64,000 nt of DNA. Source: Echinicola sp. 20G. GTDB taxonomy: Bacteria > Bacteroidota > Bacteroidia > Cytophagales > Cyclobacteriaceae. A program made the position numbers and the translations under genes. Below are positions 36,552-46,496 of the stretch, piece after piece (within the stretch, counting starts at the first letter, position 1; every line of letters begins with the position of its first letter). Under the pieces are notes generated by a model. It made no database searches. It saw only the letters and a list, made by a program, of their open reading frames with translations, and was not told the origin of the DNA. The stretch spans positions 4,904,501-4,968,500 of the forward strand of contig NZ_AP024154.1 in NCBI RefSeq assembly GCF_015533855.1, in the 5' to 3' direction.

Positions 36552-38915
36552 TTACTCATCCTTCAATGAGTTTACCGGATTCATCAATGCCGTTTTGATG
36601 GCTTGCGAGCTGACCGTCAACAGCGCAATCAGTACTGCTCCTATACCTGCTAAGGCAAAAAGCCACCAGTCCAAGTTGATCCTATAAGCAAAGGATTTCA
36701 GGAATTGGCTCATCGCCCACCAAGCAACCGGAAAAGCGATCACACAGGAAATCAAAACCAGCAAGACAAAATCCTTGGAGAGAAGTGAGGTCAATGATGC
36801 CACAGAGGCACCCAGCACCTTTCGTATCCCAATTTCCTTGGTGCGGGTCTCAGCCATATAAGCCGACAACCCAAATAATCCCAAGCAGGAAATAAATATG
36901 GTCAGAAAGGCAAAACTTGCCGCCAGTTGCGCGGACCGCTGTGATTCCTCGAATTTCTTGGCATAGGCTTCGTCCACAAAGGTGTATTCAAAAGGAAAAT
37001 CAGGATTGTACTTGCCAAACACTTCCTTGGTACTTTCCAAAGCTTCAGCTGTCGATAAGTTGGGGTTAAATTTGAGATGAGCCACATTCGTCCAATTGCC
37101 GCTCCTCACACCAGCCAACATCAATGGCTCAATCCGCTCAAAAGGGTCAATCATTATAAAATCTTTCACCACTCCCACCACATGGTAATCTGTGTTGCTG
37201 TCAGTGACAATTTGCCCTAGAGGTTCCTCAAAGCCCATCGCTTTTACCGCACTTTCATTTAATAGCATGGCCAAAGAATCACTTGGAAACCTTTCCAAAT
37301 CCAAGTCTCGTCCACTTACCAAGGTCAAGCCAGCCGTCTTGACAATGCCTTCATCTACATGGAAACGATTAAATACAGTCTTGTCATTCGGATCCTTTCC
37401 TTCCCACCCAATTCCCCAAGTGTTGCTCCAAATTTCTGTCAATGGGGAAAGTGTACGGGTCATGGATTTCACCGTCCGAGCATTCATCAACTCCTGTTTG
37501 ATCACCCCATAATGTTGTTTGATATCGTCGGTGAGGGGAATATAAATCAGGTTATTTCTATCATAGCCATTTTCACGATCTTTGCCATGGCTAATTTGCT
37601 TATGAATGACCAAGGTGCTTACCATCAAAATAATGGCAATGGTAAACTGTAATACAACCAGAATTTTACGAGGATTAACCTTGGCATGTACTTTTCTAAA
37701 AGTTCCTTTTAGTACTTTGCTCGGCATAAAAGACGATAAAAAGAAAGCGGGATAACTACCTGCCAATACTCCAGTCAGTAAAACAAAGCCCAACACTCCA
37801 AGCCAAAACCATAAACTAGCATAGTCAATGGCCAAGCTCCTTTCCATCATCAGATTGAAATAAGGCAATATCAACTGAACAATCCCCAAAGCAATCACCC
37901 CGGCCATGGCAGAAATAATAATGGACTCAATCAAAAACTGGTAAACCAAAGCCATTTTGCCTGCTCCTACCACTTTTCGAATGCCAACTTCCTTGGCTCG
38001 TTTTTCACTTCTGGCAGTAGTAAGATTCATAAAATTGATACAAGCAATCAGGAGAATAAATCCTGCAATTATTCCATATAAGCGAATCATCTCAATCCTT
38101 CCTCCAGCTATCTCTCCGTTTTCAAACTTGGAATACAACCACCAGTTAGGCATGGCATGTAAGATCACTTCTGTGTCCTCGTCCTCACTATGTCTCTTGG
38201 TAATTCCTTTAATTTTTTCTCCAACTAGCAGTGGATCAGCTTGAGCATGTAATTCCACATAAGTTTCTACAGAATTATTTCCCCAATAATCATCCGACCA
38301 ACCTAGCTTTTCCATGTAAGACCAAGGGACCAAGTAATCAAATTCGAATTGGGTATTTGAAGGTAGATCATCCAATAAGCCTGTGACCGTAAAAGTTTCT
38401 GCATTATTGACCAAAACAGTTTTGCCCAGAGCATCAGCTGAACCAAACAGTCGTTTAGCAAAGTCCTGGGTAATCACAATATCTGTTGGATTTTTAAAAA
38501 CAGACTGTTTGTCCCCCGCTATCAAAGGAAAATCAAACATTCTTAAAAAATCTGTATCCACAAAGGCTCCTTTTGCCATGACTTTCAGATTGTCCACAGT
38601 AAATAGAATATCTCCCATATCAGAAAGTCTGGAAATTGCTTCTATCTCTGGGTATTCCTCTTTCAGTGCAGGGCCAAGAGGTTTAGGCGTGCTTCCCCAA
38701 ACATGAACTTCTCCATTGAACTCTGCCTTGTTCATGGCACGGAATACCCTATCTTTTTTGCTATGGAACCTGTCCATGCTCCATTCATGCTGCACCAAGA
38801 GCAGTATCAGAAGAGCACTGGCCATACCGATCGCCAATCCACCAATATTGATGAACGCAAAGCCCTTTTTGTTCAAAAGGTTTCTCCAAGAAATTTTTAT
38901 ATAGTTCTTCCACAT
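36552..38915 (-). CDS. MacB/FtsX-type ABC permease 2
   Basis: 787 aa with the eight-helix duplicated MacB_PCD-FtsX layout. N-terminus of the WRN class (MWKNYIKISWRNLLNKKG). Coupling motifs are ARSEKRAKEVGIRKVVGAG and RTKEIGIRKVLGAS followed by LLSKDF. The C-terminus ends in SSQAIKTALMNPVNSLKDE, shared with permease 3. Periplasmic parts include VVGVVKDFIMIDPFERIEPL, the conserved core of the second domain. It is separated from its neighbours on both sides by heptad-repeat spacers. The nearest ATPases are ATPase 1 (about 2.6 kb away) and ATPase 2; because it has no adjacent dedicated ATPase, it probably shares one of these. Confidence 0.9.
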   Translation of the reverse strand: MWKNYIKISWRNLLNKKGFAFINIGGLAIGMASALLILLLVQHEWSMDRFHSKKDRVFRAMNKAEFNGEVHVWGSTPKPLGPALKEEYPEIEAISRLSDMGDILFTVDNLKVMAKGAFVDTDFLRMFDFPLIAGDKQSVFKNPTDIVITQDFAKRLFGSADALGKTVLVNNAETFTVTGLLDDLPSNTQFEFDYLVPWSYMEKLGWSDDYWGNNSVETYVELHAQADPLLVGEKIKGITKRHSEDEDTEVILHAMPNWWLYSKFENGEIAGGRIEMIRLYGIIAGFILLIACINFMNLTTARSEKRAKEVGIRKVVGAGKMALVYQFLIESIIISAMAGVIALGIVQLILPYFNLMMERSLAIDYASLWFWLGVLGFVLLTGVLAGSYPAFFLSSFMPSKVLKGTFRKVHAKVNPRKILVVLQFTIAIILMVSTLVIHKQISHGKDRENGYDRNNLIYIPLTDDIKQHYGVIKQELMNARTVKSMTRTLSPLTEIWSNTWGIGWEGKDPNDKTVFNRFHVDEGIVKTAGLTLVSGRDLDLERFPSDSLAMLLNESAVKAMGFEEPLGQIVTDSNTDYHVVGVVKDFIMIDPFERIEPLMLAGVRSGNWTNVAHLKFNPNLSTAEALESTKEVFGKYNPDFPFEYTFVDEAYAKKFEESQRSAQLAASFAFLTIFISCLGLFGLSAYMAETRTKEIGIRKVLGASVASLTSLLSKDFVLLVLISCVIAFPVAWWAMSQFLKSFAYRINLDWWLFALAGIGAVLIALLTVSSQAIKTALMNPVNSLKDE

Positions 38916-38924
38916 GGCTTTTTA

Positions 38925-39057
38925 TAGTAATGAGTATCTAGTATTGAGTCTTGAGTACTGAGACTTCCAGTTTCGGTCTTCCTACTCCTGTCTTTCCTCT
39001 TTATTCTAAAACCTTACATCTCATGTCTAGTGTCTAAAATCTTGATACTAGAATCTC
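38925..39057. repeat. Heptad-repeat spacer B (between permeases 2 and 3)
   Basis: Nineteen consecutive 7-mers without a register slip, from TAGTAAT (38925-38931) to GAATCTC (39051-39057). The middle of each unit is usually TCT, TAC or TAT. The tract fills nearly the whole 145-bp gap: it starts 10 bp upstream of the permease 2 ATG and ends 3 bp before the permease 3 stop codon. Confidence 0.8.
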
Positions 39058-39060
39058 CAT

Positions 39061-41418
39061 TCACTCGCTTCGCAACGAGTTTACCGGGTTCATCAAGGCC
39101 GCCTTGATCGCCTGAGAACTTACCGTTAGCAAGGCAATTACTATAGCCGCTAGGCCAGCACCAGCAAACATCCACCACTGCAAGTCAATTCTATATGCGA
39201 AATCCTGAAGCCATCGGTACATCATATACCAAGCTATAGGGGTAGCGATAAGAATTGCGATTAATATCAGCCTGATAAAGTCTTTGGACAGCAGCGCTAC
39301 TACCCCGCTTACCGATGCTCCAAGGACCTTTCGAATGCCTATCTCCTTGGTGCGCTGTTCGGCTGTATGTGCAGAAAGGCCAAACAAACCGAGGCAGGAG
39401 ATAATGATAGCCAGCCCTGCAAAATATTTGGATAGTGTGGCTACCCTTTGTTCCGACTCATATTGCACTTGGAAATCCTCATCCAAAAACCTGTATTCAA
39501 AAGGATATCCAGGATTAAATGTCTGATACAAGTTTTGGAGTCCCTCTAGAGCAGCTTTTTCCTGTCCTCCCTCAACACTCACCATAATATGTCTGACCGC
39601 CTCAGGCATCATCCTAATAAATATCGGATCCACTTTTTCCTTCAAAGACTTAAAATGAAAATCCTTAACCACCCCAATAATGGTAGCCCTGCCGTTTGCA
39701 ACAGTTTTACCTATCGGGTCTTCTATTCCCATGGTCTTGATGGCTGTTTCGTTAAAAATGATCCCCATACTATCTGCACCATATTCCCGGCTAAAACTTC
39801 GGCCTTCCAATACCTCCATGCCCATGGTCTCGATAAAATCATAATCCACTCCGAAAATGATAAATTGGGTTGCATCGTTGTCCTCTTTCCCCTCCCAGCT
39901 TATCGATGTGCTCCAGTTCTTACCAATCATAGGGTGTGTCGTACTTGAGGCATTCTTTATACCCGGAAGTTTTTTTGCTTCGGACATAAATGCCTGCAGC
40001 TGCTTCTTGATATCCCCTTCAACTTCCATGGTCACAATATGATCCTGGTCATAGCCCATATTTTGGCTTTGAACAAACTCAATTTGCCTGTAAACCACCA
40101 ATACAGATACAATCAAAACAATGGATAAAACAAACTGGACAACTACCAATCCTTTACGGGTCATAAATTCTCCAAATGAACTATTCAGCTTGCCTTTGAG
40201 GACCTTAATTGCACTAAACTTGGATAAATAGAGGGCAGGATAACTACCAGCTATCAATCCGGCAAAAATGGCAATACCTAAAGCAGTTAGAAAAAGAGGA
40301 ATATCTAAACTCAGCCCCAGTTGCTTACCAACAATAACATTGAACTGAGGGAGAAAAAGCATCACCAGCCCTACCGCTAGTACCAAAGCCAAGAGTGACA
40401 TGGCAACAGACTCAGTAAGGAACTGAAAAATAAAGCTCTCTCTGTCTGCCCCTACTGCTTTCTTTATTCCTATCTCTTTTAGCCTTTTAGAAGCGCGGGC
40501 TGTGGACAAATTCATAAAATTGATACAAGCGATCACCAAAATTATCAAAGCAATCAGAGAGAATAGCTTTACATATTCTATCCGGCCCCCCACCTGTTTT
40601 CCATTTTCATAATTCCCATGGAGGTAATGATCCGAAAAAGACACCAATGTCGCTGTTTGAATGGTCTGCTCGTTCCTGCTTTTCCTGATCTTTTCCACCT
40701 TGCTGTTAAGCAACTGTATATCAGCTCCTTCCCTCACCAAAACATACACCTTGGGTCCTGTACTGTTCCAAGTATGGAGCGAAGTCCAAGGGGGAATTTC
40801 TTTTGAAGCTTCGGTTGATAAAACAAAATCAAATTGCAAGGTAGAGTTCGAAGGTACATTCTCAAAGATCCCAGAAACCTGAAAGGTCCTGTCATGCTCA
40901 AATTCCACCGCTTCACCAACTACATTTTCTGTAGTACCAAATAGATTAGTCGCCAGTTCCCTAGAGATGATAATGGAATTTGGATCTGCCATGACCTGGT
41001 CTTTGTCCCCTTGGATTAATGGATAAGAAAAAATATTGAAGTAATCTTTGCTCACCAACTGTCCAACTGCTTTAAGGTTTTTCTCCCCCACAGTAAGCAA
41101 ATGTTTACCAAACCAATCGGGTGGAATAGATGAAGCTGCATACTCCACTTCTGGCATTTCATCGGCCAATAACTCGGCCATTGGACCAGATGTTTCGATG
41201 AAAGTCTGCACACCATCAGAAAACTCCACATGTTCAATGACCTGGTATATGCGATCATGATTTTCATGGAACTTGTCCATTTTCGTTTCATCGTTCACCC
41301 ACAGATAAATCAGCAGGACACAGGCCAAACCAGTAGAAAGCCCAATCAAGTTGATCAAAAAAGTACTTCTGTCTTTTCTGATATTCCGAATAAATATTAT
41401 TAAGTGATGTTTTAACAT
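39061..41418 (-). CDS. MacB/FtsX-type ABC permease 3
   Basis: 785 aa, eight predicted helices in the duplicated layout. Its N-terminus (MLKHHLIIFIRNIRK, then LINLIGLSTGLACVLLIYLW) groups with permeases 5 and 6. Its C-terminal FtsX block (LLSKDFIRLILIAILIATPIAW, ending SSQAIKAALMNPVNSLRSE) groups with permeases 2 and 4. That makes it look like a mosaic. Coupling motifs are ARASKRLKEIGIKKAVGAD and RTKEIGIRKVLGAS. The second periplasmic domain has TIIGVVKDFHFKSLKEKVDP, close to permease 5. Heptad spacers lie on both sides. Role as for the other permeases: inner-membrane part of a tripartite export pump, substrate unknown. Confidence 0.9.
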   Translation of the reverse strand: MLKHHLIIFIRNIRKDRSTFLINLIGLSTGLACVLLIYLWVNDETKMDKFHENHDRIYQVIEHVEFSDGVQTFIETSGPMAELLADEMPEVEYAASSIPPDWFGKHLLTVGEKNLKAVGQLVSKDYFNIFSYPLIQGDKDQVMADPNSIIISRELATNLFGTTENVVGEAVEFEHDRTFQVSGIFENVPSNSTLQFDFVLSTEASKEIPPWTSLHTWNSTGPKVYVLVREGADIQLLNSKVEKIRKSRNEQTIQTATLVSFSDHYLHGNYENGKQVGGRIEYVKLFSLIALIILVIACINFMNLSTARASKRLKEIGIKKAVGADRESFIFQFLTESVAMSLLALVLAVGLVMLFLPQFNVIVGKQLGLSLDIPLFLTALGIAIFAGLIAGSYPALYLSKFSAIKVLKGKLNSSFGEFMTRKGLVVVQFVLSIVLIVSVLVVYRQIEFVQSQNMGYDQDHIVTMEVEGDIKKQLQAFMSEAKKLPGIKNASSTTHPMIGKNWSTSISWEGKEDNDATQFIIFGVDYDFIETMGMEVLEGRSFSREYGADSMGIIFNETAIKTMGIEDPIGKTVANGRATIIGVVKDFHFKSLKEKVDPIFIRMMPEAVRHIMVSVEGGQEKAALEGLQNLYQTFNPGYPFEYRFLDEDFQVQYESEQRVATLSKYFAGLAIIISCLGLFGLSAHTAEQRTKEIGIRKVLGASVSGVVALLSKDFIRLILIAILIATPIAWYMMYRWLQDFAYRIDLQWWMFAGAGLAAIVIALLTVSSQAIKAALMNPVNSLRSE

Positions 41419-41426
41419 GGCATTAT

Positions 41427-41559
41427 TAGTATTAAGTAGAGAGTAGAGAGTATTGAGTCATCGTATCATTCAGATCGTTCTTCCCTCTTTGGCCTTCAAA
41501 CTTCAATCATTCTTTGTTCTATAATCTTTTATCTAGTGTCTAAAGTCTATCATCTAAAT
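41427..41559. repeat. Heptad-repeat spacer C (between permeases 3 and 4)
   Basis: Nineteen consecutive 7-mers from TAGTATT (41427-41433) to TCTAAAT (41553-41559). The first five units resemble those of spacers A, B and D; the last six have the form TCTnnnn. The final unit reaches the stop codon of permease 4. Confidence 0.8.
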
Positions 41560-43976
41560 TATTCGCTTCGAAGCGAGTTCACGGGATTGATCAAGGCTGA
41601 TTTGATGGATTGGAAACTGATGGTTAAAATCGCAACCATTACGGCCATCAATCCTGCCACCGCGAAGATCCACCAATGAATTTCTATCTGATAGGCAAAG
41701 CCCATCAACCATTTGTTCATCACATACCATGATACCGGCGTTGCGATGGCAATGGCTACCAGCACCAGCTTGACAAAGTCCTTGGACAATAAGGTGACAA
41801 TGCTGAACACCTCTGCACCTAAGACTTTCCTGATTCCAATTTCCTTGGTACGCATTTCCGCTGTATAGGTGGCCAAACCCAATAATCCCAAACAGGCAAT
41901 CAAAATCGCTATCACCGAAAAGGTGGTAAACAATTGCTTGAACCTGAAATCTGATTGGTACTGACTGTTAAAATCATCATCCAAAAAACTATAGACAAAT
42001 GGGCGATGGGGAGCCAGCTCTGCCCATACTTTTTCTACATGGGCAATTGTATTTCCTAAATCTTCAGGTTTTACTTTGACACTCATATAGCGACTTGCAT
42101 AGGCTTCAAAAGGCAGGGTAAGTGGTTCAATATTCCTATGAAGGGAGATATAATTAAAATCCTTCACTACACCAATGACCTCTCCTTCATGTCCCCACTG
42201 CTCAAATTTTCTCCCTATTATATCCGCAGGGTTGGCATACCCAAATGCCTTGGCTGCCGCTTCATTGATGATCAATGATGAGGTAGAATCAGAAGGATAA
42301 TCCCTGGAATAAGATCGACCGGCGATCAATTCGATGTCAAAATGGTCCACAAAATCGATCCCTACTTGAAAAATAGGTGGAGAATAGTTTTTCATTTCTC
42401 CTTCTGGTGATTCGATCGTGGTGCCTGCGTTAGGAAAATGACTTCCAGGCACACTTCTGGAAAAGGCTACTGAAAGTATGCTTGGTTCCTTCTCCAGCTC
42501 CTGTTTCAATGCTGAAGACATGGTATTGACCTGTCCATCATAATTATAGTCCACTACCAGCATCTGTTCTTTATCAAAGCCCATGTCCTTATCCAAAAGG
42601 TGGTTCATCTGGAAATATACAATCAAGGTCCCTGCAATCAAGGCCACCGATAAGCTGAACTGGAAGATCACCAATGCCTTTCTCAAGTTCACACCACTTG
42701 CATTGGCTTTGTTGATGCCTTTTAGGACAGATACAGGCTTAAAGCTGGAAAGTACCAATGCAGGATAGGAACCTGCCAAAAGACCTATCAATACCATTAG
42801 TCCAAGAAATAATATGATATTTTGCCAGCTGATAATTTGGTTAAGTTCCAAAACCTTTCCTGTCAAGTTCTCCACCATCGGAAAACCCAAAATGAGCAAA
42901 AGCCAACCTATTACCGAAGCTATACAAACTATGATCAATGATTCCCCCATAAATTGAAGCACCAGGCTCATCTTATCAGCCCCAACAGACTTTCTGATTC
43001 CCACCTCTTTGGCTCTCTCCATGGACCGTGCCGTGGAAAGGTTCATAAAATTGATGATGGCAATCACCAGAATAAAAATGCCAATTACGGAGAATATATA
43101 GATATTGGACATGCTACCTGTTTCCCCTGGTTGTCTTTGTACTTTTGAGTTAAGGTAGACATCTCCCAAAGGTTCAAGAGCGATGGTATAGCGATCTCCT
43201 AAATCCCCTCTTCTTCTTTTCAAAAACTCAGGGACTTTTTGTTGGAATGCTTCTGGGTTAAAATGCTCACTTGCCAAGAAATAAGTATAAGAATCCACAT
43301 AGCCCCATTCATCAAAAATCCCTGGCCGCGACTGTCTAAACGTGCTCATTGAGAGAAGCGCATTGAACTTAAAGTGTGAATTGTCCGGAACATCTTCCAT
43401 TACCCCTGTCACGGTATAATCACCCGCATTTGAACGTCCAGCAGATTCACTTCCTTTCAGGGTCTTGCCCAATGGATCTTCATTCCCAAAATACTTTTTG
43501 GCCGTGCTTTCTGTTAAAACAATACTATATGGCGCTACCAATGCCCTTTTGGCATCACCTTCAATCATTTTCCAACTAAAAACATCAAATGCTGTGGAGT
43601 CAATAAAAAGCACTCCTTCTTCTTGATAAGTATCCTCTCCATAGCTTAAGAGAAGATCTGCCCTTCCCGAAAACTGCACGACTTTTTCTATATCAGGAAA
43701 TTCTTCCTTCAGCGCTGGTCCTATCGGTGCATTGCCCCATACCCAATAGGATTCTACTTCTCCCTCATCTGCCTCAGGGGAACTGTTGCCATGGATCACC
43801 CGATAAATCCTGTCCTTCTTTTCATGATATTGATCATAGGACAGTTCATCCATGATATACATGGAGATCACCAAACAACAGGCCATGCCAACTGCCAAAC
43901 CTAAAATATTGATAGAGGCATATACCTTCTTTTTCAAAAGGTTTCTCCAAGCGATTTTAAAATAGTTCTTCCACAT
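41559..43976 (-). CDS. MacB/FtsX-type ABC permease 4
   Basis: 805 aa, the longest of the six. WRN-class N-terminus (MWKNYFKIAWRNLLKKK, then INILGLAVGMACCLVISMYI). Coupling motifs are ARSMERAKEVGIRKSVGAD and RTKEIGIRKVLGAE followed by LLSKDF. C-terminus ends SFQSIKSALINPVNSLRSE. The second periplasmic domain has EVIGVVKDFNYISLHRNIEPL. Heptad spacers flank the gene. All expected membrane helices are intact, so this is a functional-looking copy rather than a decaying one. Confidence 0.9.
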   Translation of the reverse strand: MWKNYFKIAWRNLLKKKVYASINILGLAVGMACCLVISMYIMDELSYDQYHEKKDRIYRVIHGNSSPEADEGEVESYWVWGNAPIGPALKEEFPDIEKVVQFSGRADLLLSYGEDTYQEEGVLFIDSTAFDVFSWKMIEGDAKRALVAPYSIVLTESTAKKYFGNEDPLGKTLKGSESAGRSNAGDYTVTGVMEDVPDNSHFKFNALLSMSTFRQSRPGIFDEWGYVDSYTYFLASEHFNPEAFQQKVPEFLKRRRGDLGDRYTIALEPLGDVYLNSKVQRQPGETGSMSNIYIFSVIGIFILVIAIINFMNLSTARSMERAKEVGIRKSVGADKMSLVLQFMGESLIIVCIASVIGWLLLILGFPMVENLTGKVLELNQIISWQNIILFLGLMVLIGLLAGSYPALVLSSFKPVSVLKGINKANASGVNLRKALVIFQFSLSVALIAGTLIVYFQMNHLLDKDMGFDKEQMLVVDYNYDGQVNTMSSALKQELEKEPSILSVAFSRSVPGSHFPNAGTTIESPEGEMKNYSPPIFQVGIDFVDHFDIELIAGRSYSRDYPSDSTSSLIINEAAAKAFGYANPADIIGRKFEQWGHEGEVIGVVKDFNYISLHRNIEPLTLPFEAYASRYMSVKVKPEDLGNTIAHVEKVWAELAPHRPFVYSFLDDDFNSQYQSDFRFKQLFTTFSVIAILIACLGLLGLATYTAEMRTKEIGIRKVLGAEVFSIVTLLSKDFVKLVLVAIAIATPVSWYVMNKWLMGFAYQIEIHWWIFAVAGLMAVMVAILTISFQSIKSALINPVNSLRSE

Positions 43977-43985
43977 GGCTTTTTA

Positions 43986-44041
43986 TAGTATTTAGTATTG
44001 GGTCATAAGTATTGAGACTTACTTCAAACTTCGTTCTTCAT
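43986..44041. repeat. Heptad-repeat spacer D (between permeases 4 and 5)
   Basis: Eight consecutive 7-mers from TAGTATT (43986-43992), repeated as TAGTATT, then GGGTCAT, AAGTATT, GAGACTT, ACTTCAA, ACTTCGT, TCTTCAT. The tract starts 10 bp upstream of the permease 4 ATG, as in spacer B, and runs into the permease 5 stop codon region (44038-44040). Confidence 0.78.
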
Positions 44042-44193
44042 TCATCTCTCAATGAATTCACTGGGTTTACATTGGCCGCTCGGAAAGCTTGTGTGCCCAC
44101 CGTGAGCATGGCGATCAGCATAATCACGACAGCTGCCACCATAAACAGCCACCAATCCAACGATGTACGATAAGCAAAACCTGCCAACCACTG
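44036..44193. repeat. 158-bp near-identical permease 3' end, copy 1
   Basis: Matches 46495-46652 at 157 of 158 positions; the only difference is G at 44065 against A at 46524. Beyond 44193 the two genes diverge at many synonymous sites. Encodes the last about 51 residues of permease 5 plus stop. Confidence 0.9.
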
Positions 44194-46386
44194 CTTGCTT
44201 GCCCACCAAGAAATAGGGACAGCTATTGCAAATGCTACCAAAACCAGTTTGGCAAACTCACCTGTCATCAATTTCAAAATGGTACCGATTGATGCTCCCA
44301 ACACTTTGCGCACACCGATTTCCTTTTTGCGTTTCTCGGCACTGAACACAGCCAAGCCAAAGAGTCCCAAGCAGGAAATCAATATGGCCAAACCCGTAAA
44401 ATATTTTGATAAGGTGGAGACACGCTGCTCTGAAACATATTGTTCCTGATAAGCCTCATCCAGAAATCGATAATCTAGGGCATATCCAGGATTAAAAGAT
44501 TTATAAAACTTTTTCAGTGAAGCTATTGTATTTTGTTGGTTTCCCGCTTCTAGTTTTAGCGCCACATAGTTGGTCCTTTCCGGGTTGATGAAAAGGAACA
44601 GCGGCTTCACCTTTTCGTGCAAGGACTTGAAGTGAAAATCTTTGACTACTCCAATGATTTCGCGTTCATTTCCCCAGAGTCTCACCTTTTGTCCAACAGG
44701 GTTTTCCAATCCCATGGCATTGACTGCTGATTCATTGAAAATTATTGCGTCAGCATCTGATCTTTTCTTGTCAAAACTTCTTCCTTTCAGCACCTCTAAG
44801 TCTAGCAATTCTGTCAATCCATAGTTGACACGACGGTACTCCATATCTACTCGCTCTCCTTCTTCTTTGCCGGACCAGGAGACATCATTTGTTCCATTGA
44901 TATTTCCTAAAAAAGTCATAAACATACTGGAAGCGCCTTTTACCCCGGGGACTTCTGTCACTTCTTCGAGGAATGATTCCAAGTGGTTGGTCACCTCTCC
45001 TTCAATGGGAAAGTACATAACATTTTCCTTGTTGTACCCAAGTTGCTTTGTTTGAATCAACTCTATTTGCCTATGGACCACCAACACTGCTACTGCCAAA
45101 ACCACAGATAAGGTAAACTGAAAAACTATTAGCCCTTTTCTAACCCACAATTCATTCGGGCTGCCTCCCTTGCCTAAAGTCGACTTTAAGGGATTTATTC
45201 CAGAAAGATAAATCGCTGGGTAAGCTCCCGCCAGTAAACCAGCTAATAAGGTAATCCCCAAAAATGCCCCTACCATAGGCCCGTTTAAAGTCAAGCTAAG
45301 CGCTTTCCCGGTAAGCTCATTGAACTGAGGTAAAAGCAGCATCACTACAACTACCGCCAAAACCAAAGCCGAGAAAGACATAAAAACAGATTCAGCCAAG
45401 TACTGCAAAACCAAGGTTTTTCTTTCTGCTCCCATGGCCTTCTTGACTCGGATTTCTTTTAACCTTTGAGAAGCTTTGGCTGTGGAAAGGTTCATAAAAT
45501 TGATACAGGCCAATATCAGGATAAATAAGGCAATTAGGGCGAACAACTTGACATAGCTAATTCTTCCCCCCACTTGCAACCCATTTTCATAATTACCGTA
45601 GAGATAGGCATCCGAAAATTTCCTCAAAAACAAGGATTCACTTTGGACTCCCGTATATTTGGTGACTATTCCTTTTATTTTTTCATCGATAACTGAACGG
45701 TCAGTCCCTTTTTGCGCCAGAACAAAAGTGTTTACCCAAACGCTTGACCAGTCTTCCTTAAGATTGGGGTAATGATCAAAAGCAGTAGCCAGAGGTATTA
45801 AAAAATCAAAATTTCTGGTTGAATTAGAAGGGGTTTCGAAAACACCGGAAATTTGATATTCTCCTTTTCCGTCAATCGTAATCATTTCTCCCAATACGTT
45901 TTTTCCCTCGCCGAAAATCCTATTGGCCAGCTCCTTGGAAACTACTATTCCTGACTTATCCTCCAAAAAGTGTGCACCGTTCCCAGCCAGCACAGGATAG
46001 GAAAAGACCTGAAAATACTCAGGACTAACATATGCACCGAAGCTTTTATAAACATTCTCCTTTACTATCAGCGGGTATTCCATCGGAATTATCCCTTCGG
46101 AAACAGCCAATTCTATTTCAGGTACCTCGTCCATTAAGATCCCAGTCAAGCCCGTAGGGTTATTCGTTCCTACCTCCACTCCATTGGCAGAAACCGATTT
46201 CATCATTACCTGAAAGATCTGACCATCATTTTGATGGAACTTATCCACTGAGAACTCATCATTTACCCATAAGTAAATCATCAAGGTACAGGCAAGCCCA
46301 GCAGCAAGGCCCAAAAGATTCACTAAAAAGGTATCTTTATGCCTCTTGAAATTGCGAAAGAATAATATGAGGTGATGTTTTAGCAT
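44038..46386 (-). CDS. MacB/FtsX-type ABC permease 5
   Basis: 782 aa in the duplicated MacB_PCD-FtsX layout. N-terminus MLKHHLILFFRNFKRHK groups with permeases 3 and 6. Coupling motifs are AKASQRLKEIRVKKAMGAE and KRKKEIGVRKVLGAS followed by MTGEF. The C-terminal about 50 residues, ending AFRAANVNPVNSLRDE, are identical to those of permease 6, and the DNA for this part is nearly identical too (see the repeat entry), while the rest differs. This indicates recent gene conversion. Heptad spacers flank the gene. It may share ATPase 2 with permeases 2-4 and 6. Confidence 0.9.
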   Translation of the reverse strand: MLKHHLILFFRNFKRHKDTFLVNLLGLAAGLACTLMIYLWVNDEFSVDKFHQNDGQIFQVMMKSVSANGVEVGTNNPTGLTGILMDEVPEIELAVSEGIIPMEYPLIVKENVYKSFGAYVSPEYFQVFSYPVLAGNGAHFLEDKSGIVVSKELANRIFGEGKNVLGEMITIDGKGEYQISGVFETPSNSTRNFDFLIPLATAFDHYPNLKEDWSSVWVNTFVLAQKGTDRSVIDEKIKGIVTKYTGVQSESLFLRKFSDAYLYGNYENGLQVGGRISYVKLFALIALFILILACINFMNLSTAKASQRLKEIRVKKAMGAERKTLVLQYLAESVFMSFSALVLAVVVVMLLLPQFNELTGKALSLTLNGPMVGAFLGITLLAGLLAGAYPAIYLSGINPLKSTLGKGGSPNELWVRKGLIVFQFTLSVVLAVAVLVVHRQIELIQTKQLGYNKENVMYFPIEGEVTNHLESFLEEVTEVPGVKGASSMFMTFLGNINGTNDVSWSGKEEGERVDMEYRRVNYGLTELLDLEVLKGRSFDKKRSDADAIIFNESAVNAMGLENPVGQKVRLWGNEREIIGVVKDFHFKSLHEKVKPLFLFINPERTNYVALKLEAGNQQNTIASLKKFYKSFNPGYALDYRFLDEAYQEQYVSEQRVSTLSKYFTGLAILISCLGLFGLAVFSAEKRKKEIGVRKVLGASIGTILKLMTGEFAKLVLVAFAIAVPISWWASKQWLAGFAYRTSLDWWLFMVAAVVIMLIAMLTVGTQAFRAANVNPVNSLRDE

Positions 46387-46392
46387 TGTGTT

Positions 46393-46496
46393 ATTAGTCT
46401 TTAGTCTGCTTTGTCGGCAGACAGGTAATGAGTTAAATATCTTCGTTCTTCAAACTTCCCACCTGTCTGCCACAGGCAGGCTTCGTTCTCCAAGCT
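46393..46496. repeat. Heptad-repeat spacer E with palindromic elements (between permeases 5 and 6)
   Basis: 7-mers such as TTAGTCT TTAGTCT start the tract. It is broken by two palindromic stretches: GGCAGACAGGT at 46416-46426 and its exact inverse ACCTGTCTGCC at 46461-46471. The second belongs to the same unit as the insert in spacer A (16 identical bases at 46458-46473) and continues CACAGGCAGGC. Heptads resume between and after the inserts (TCTTCGT, TCTTCAA, ACTTCCC). Confidence 0.7.
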
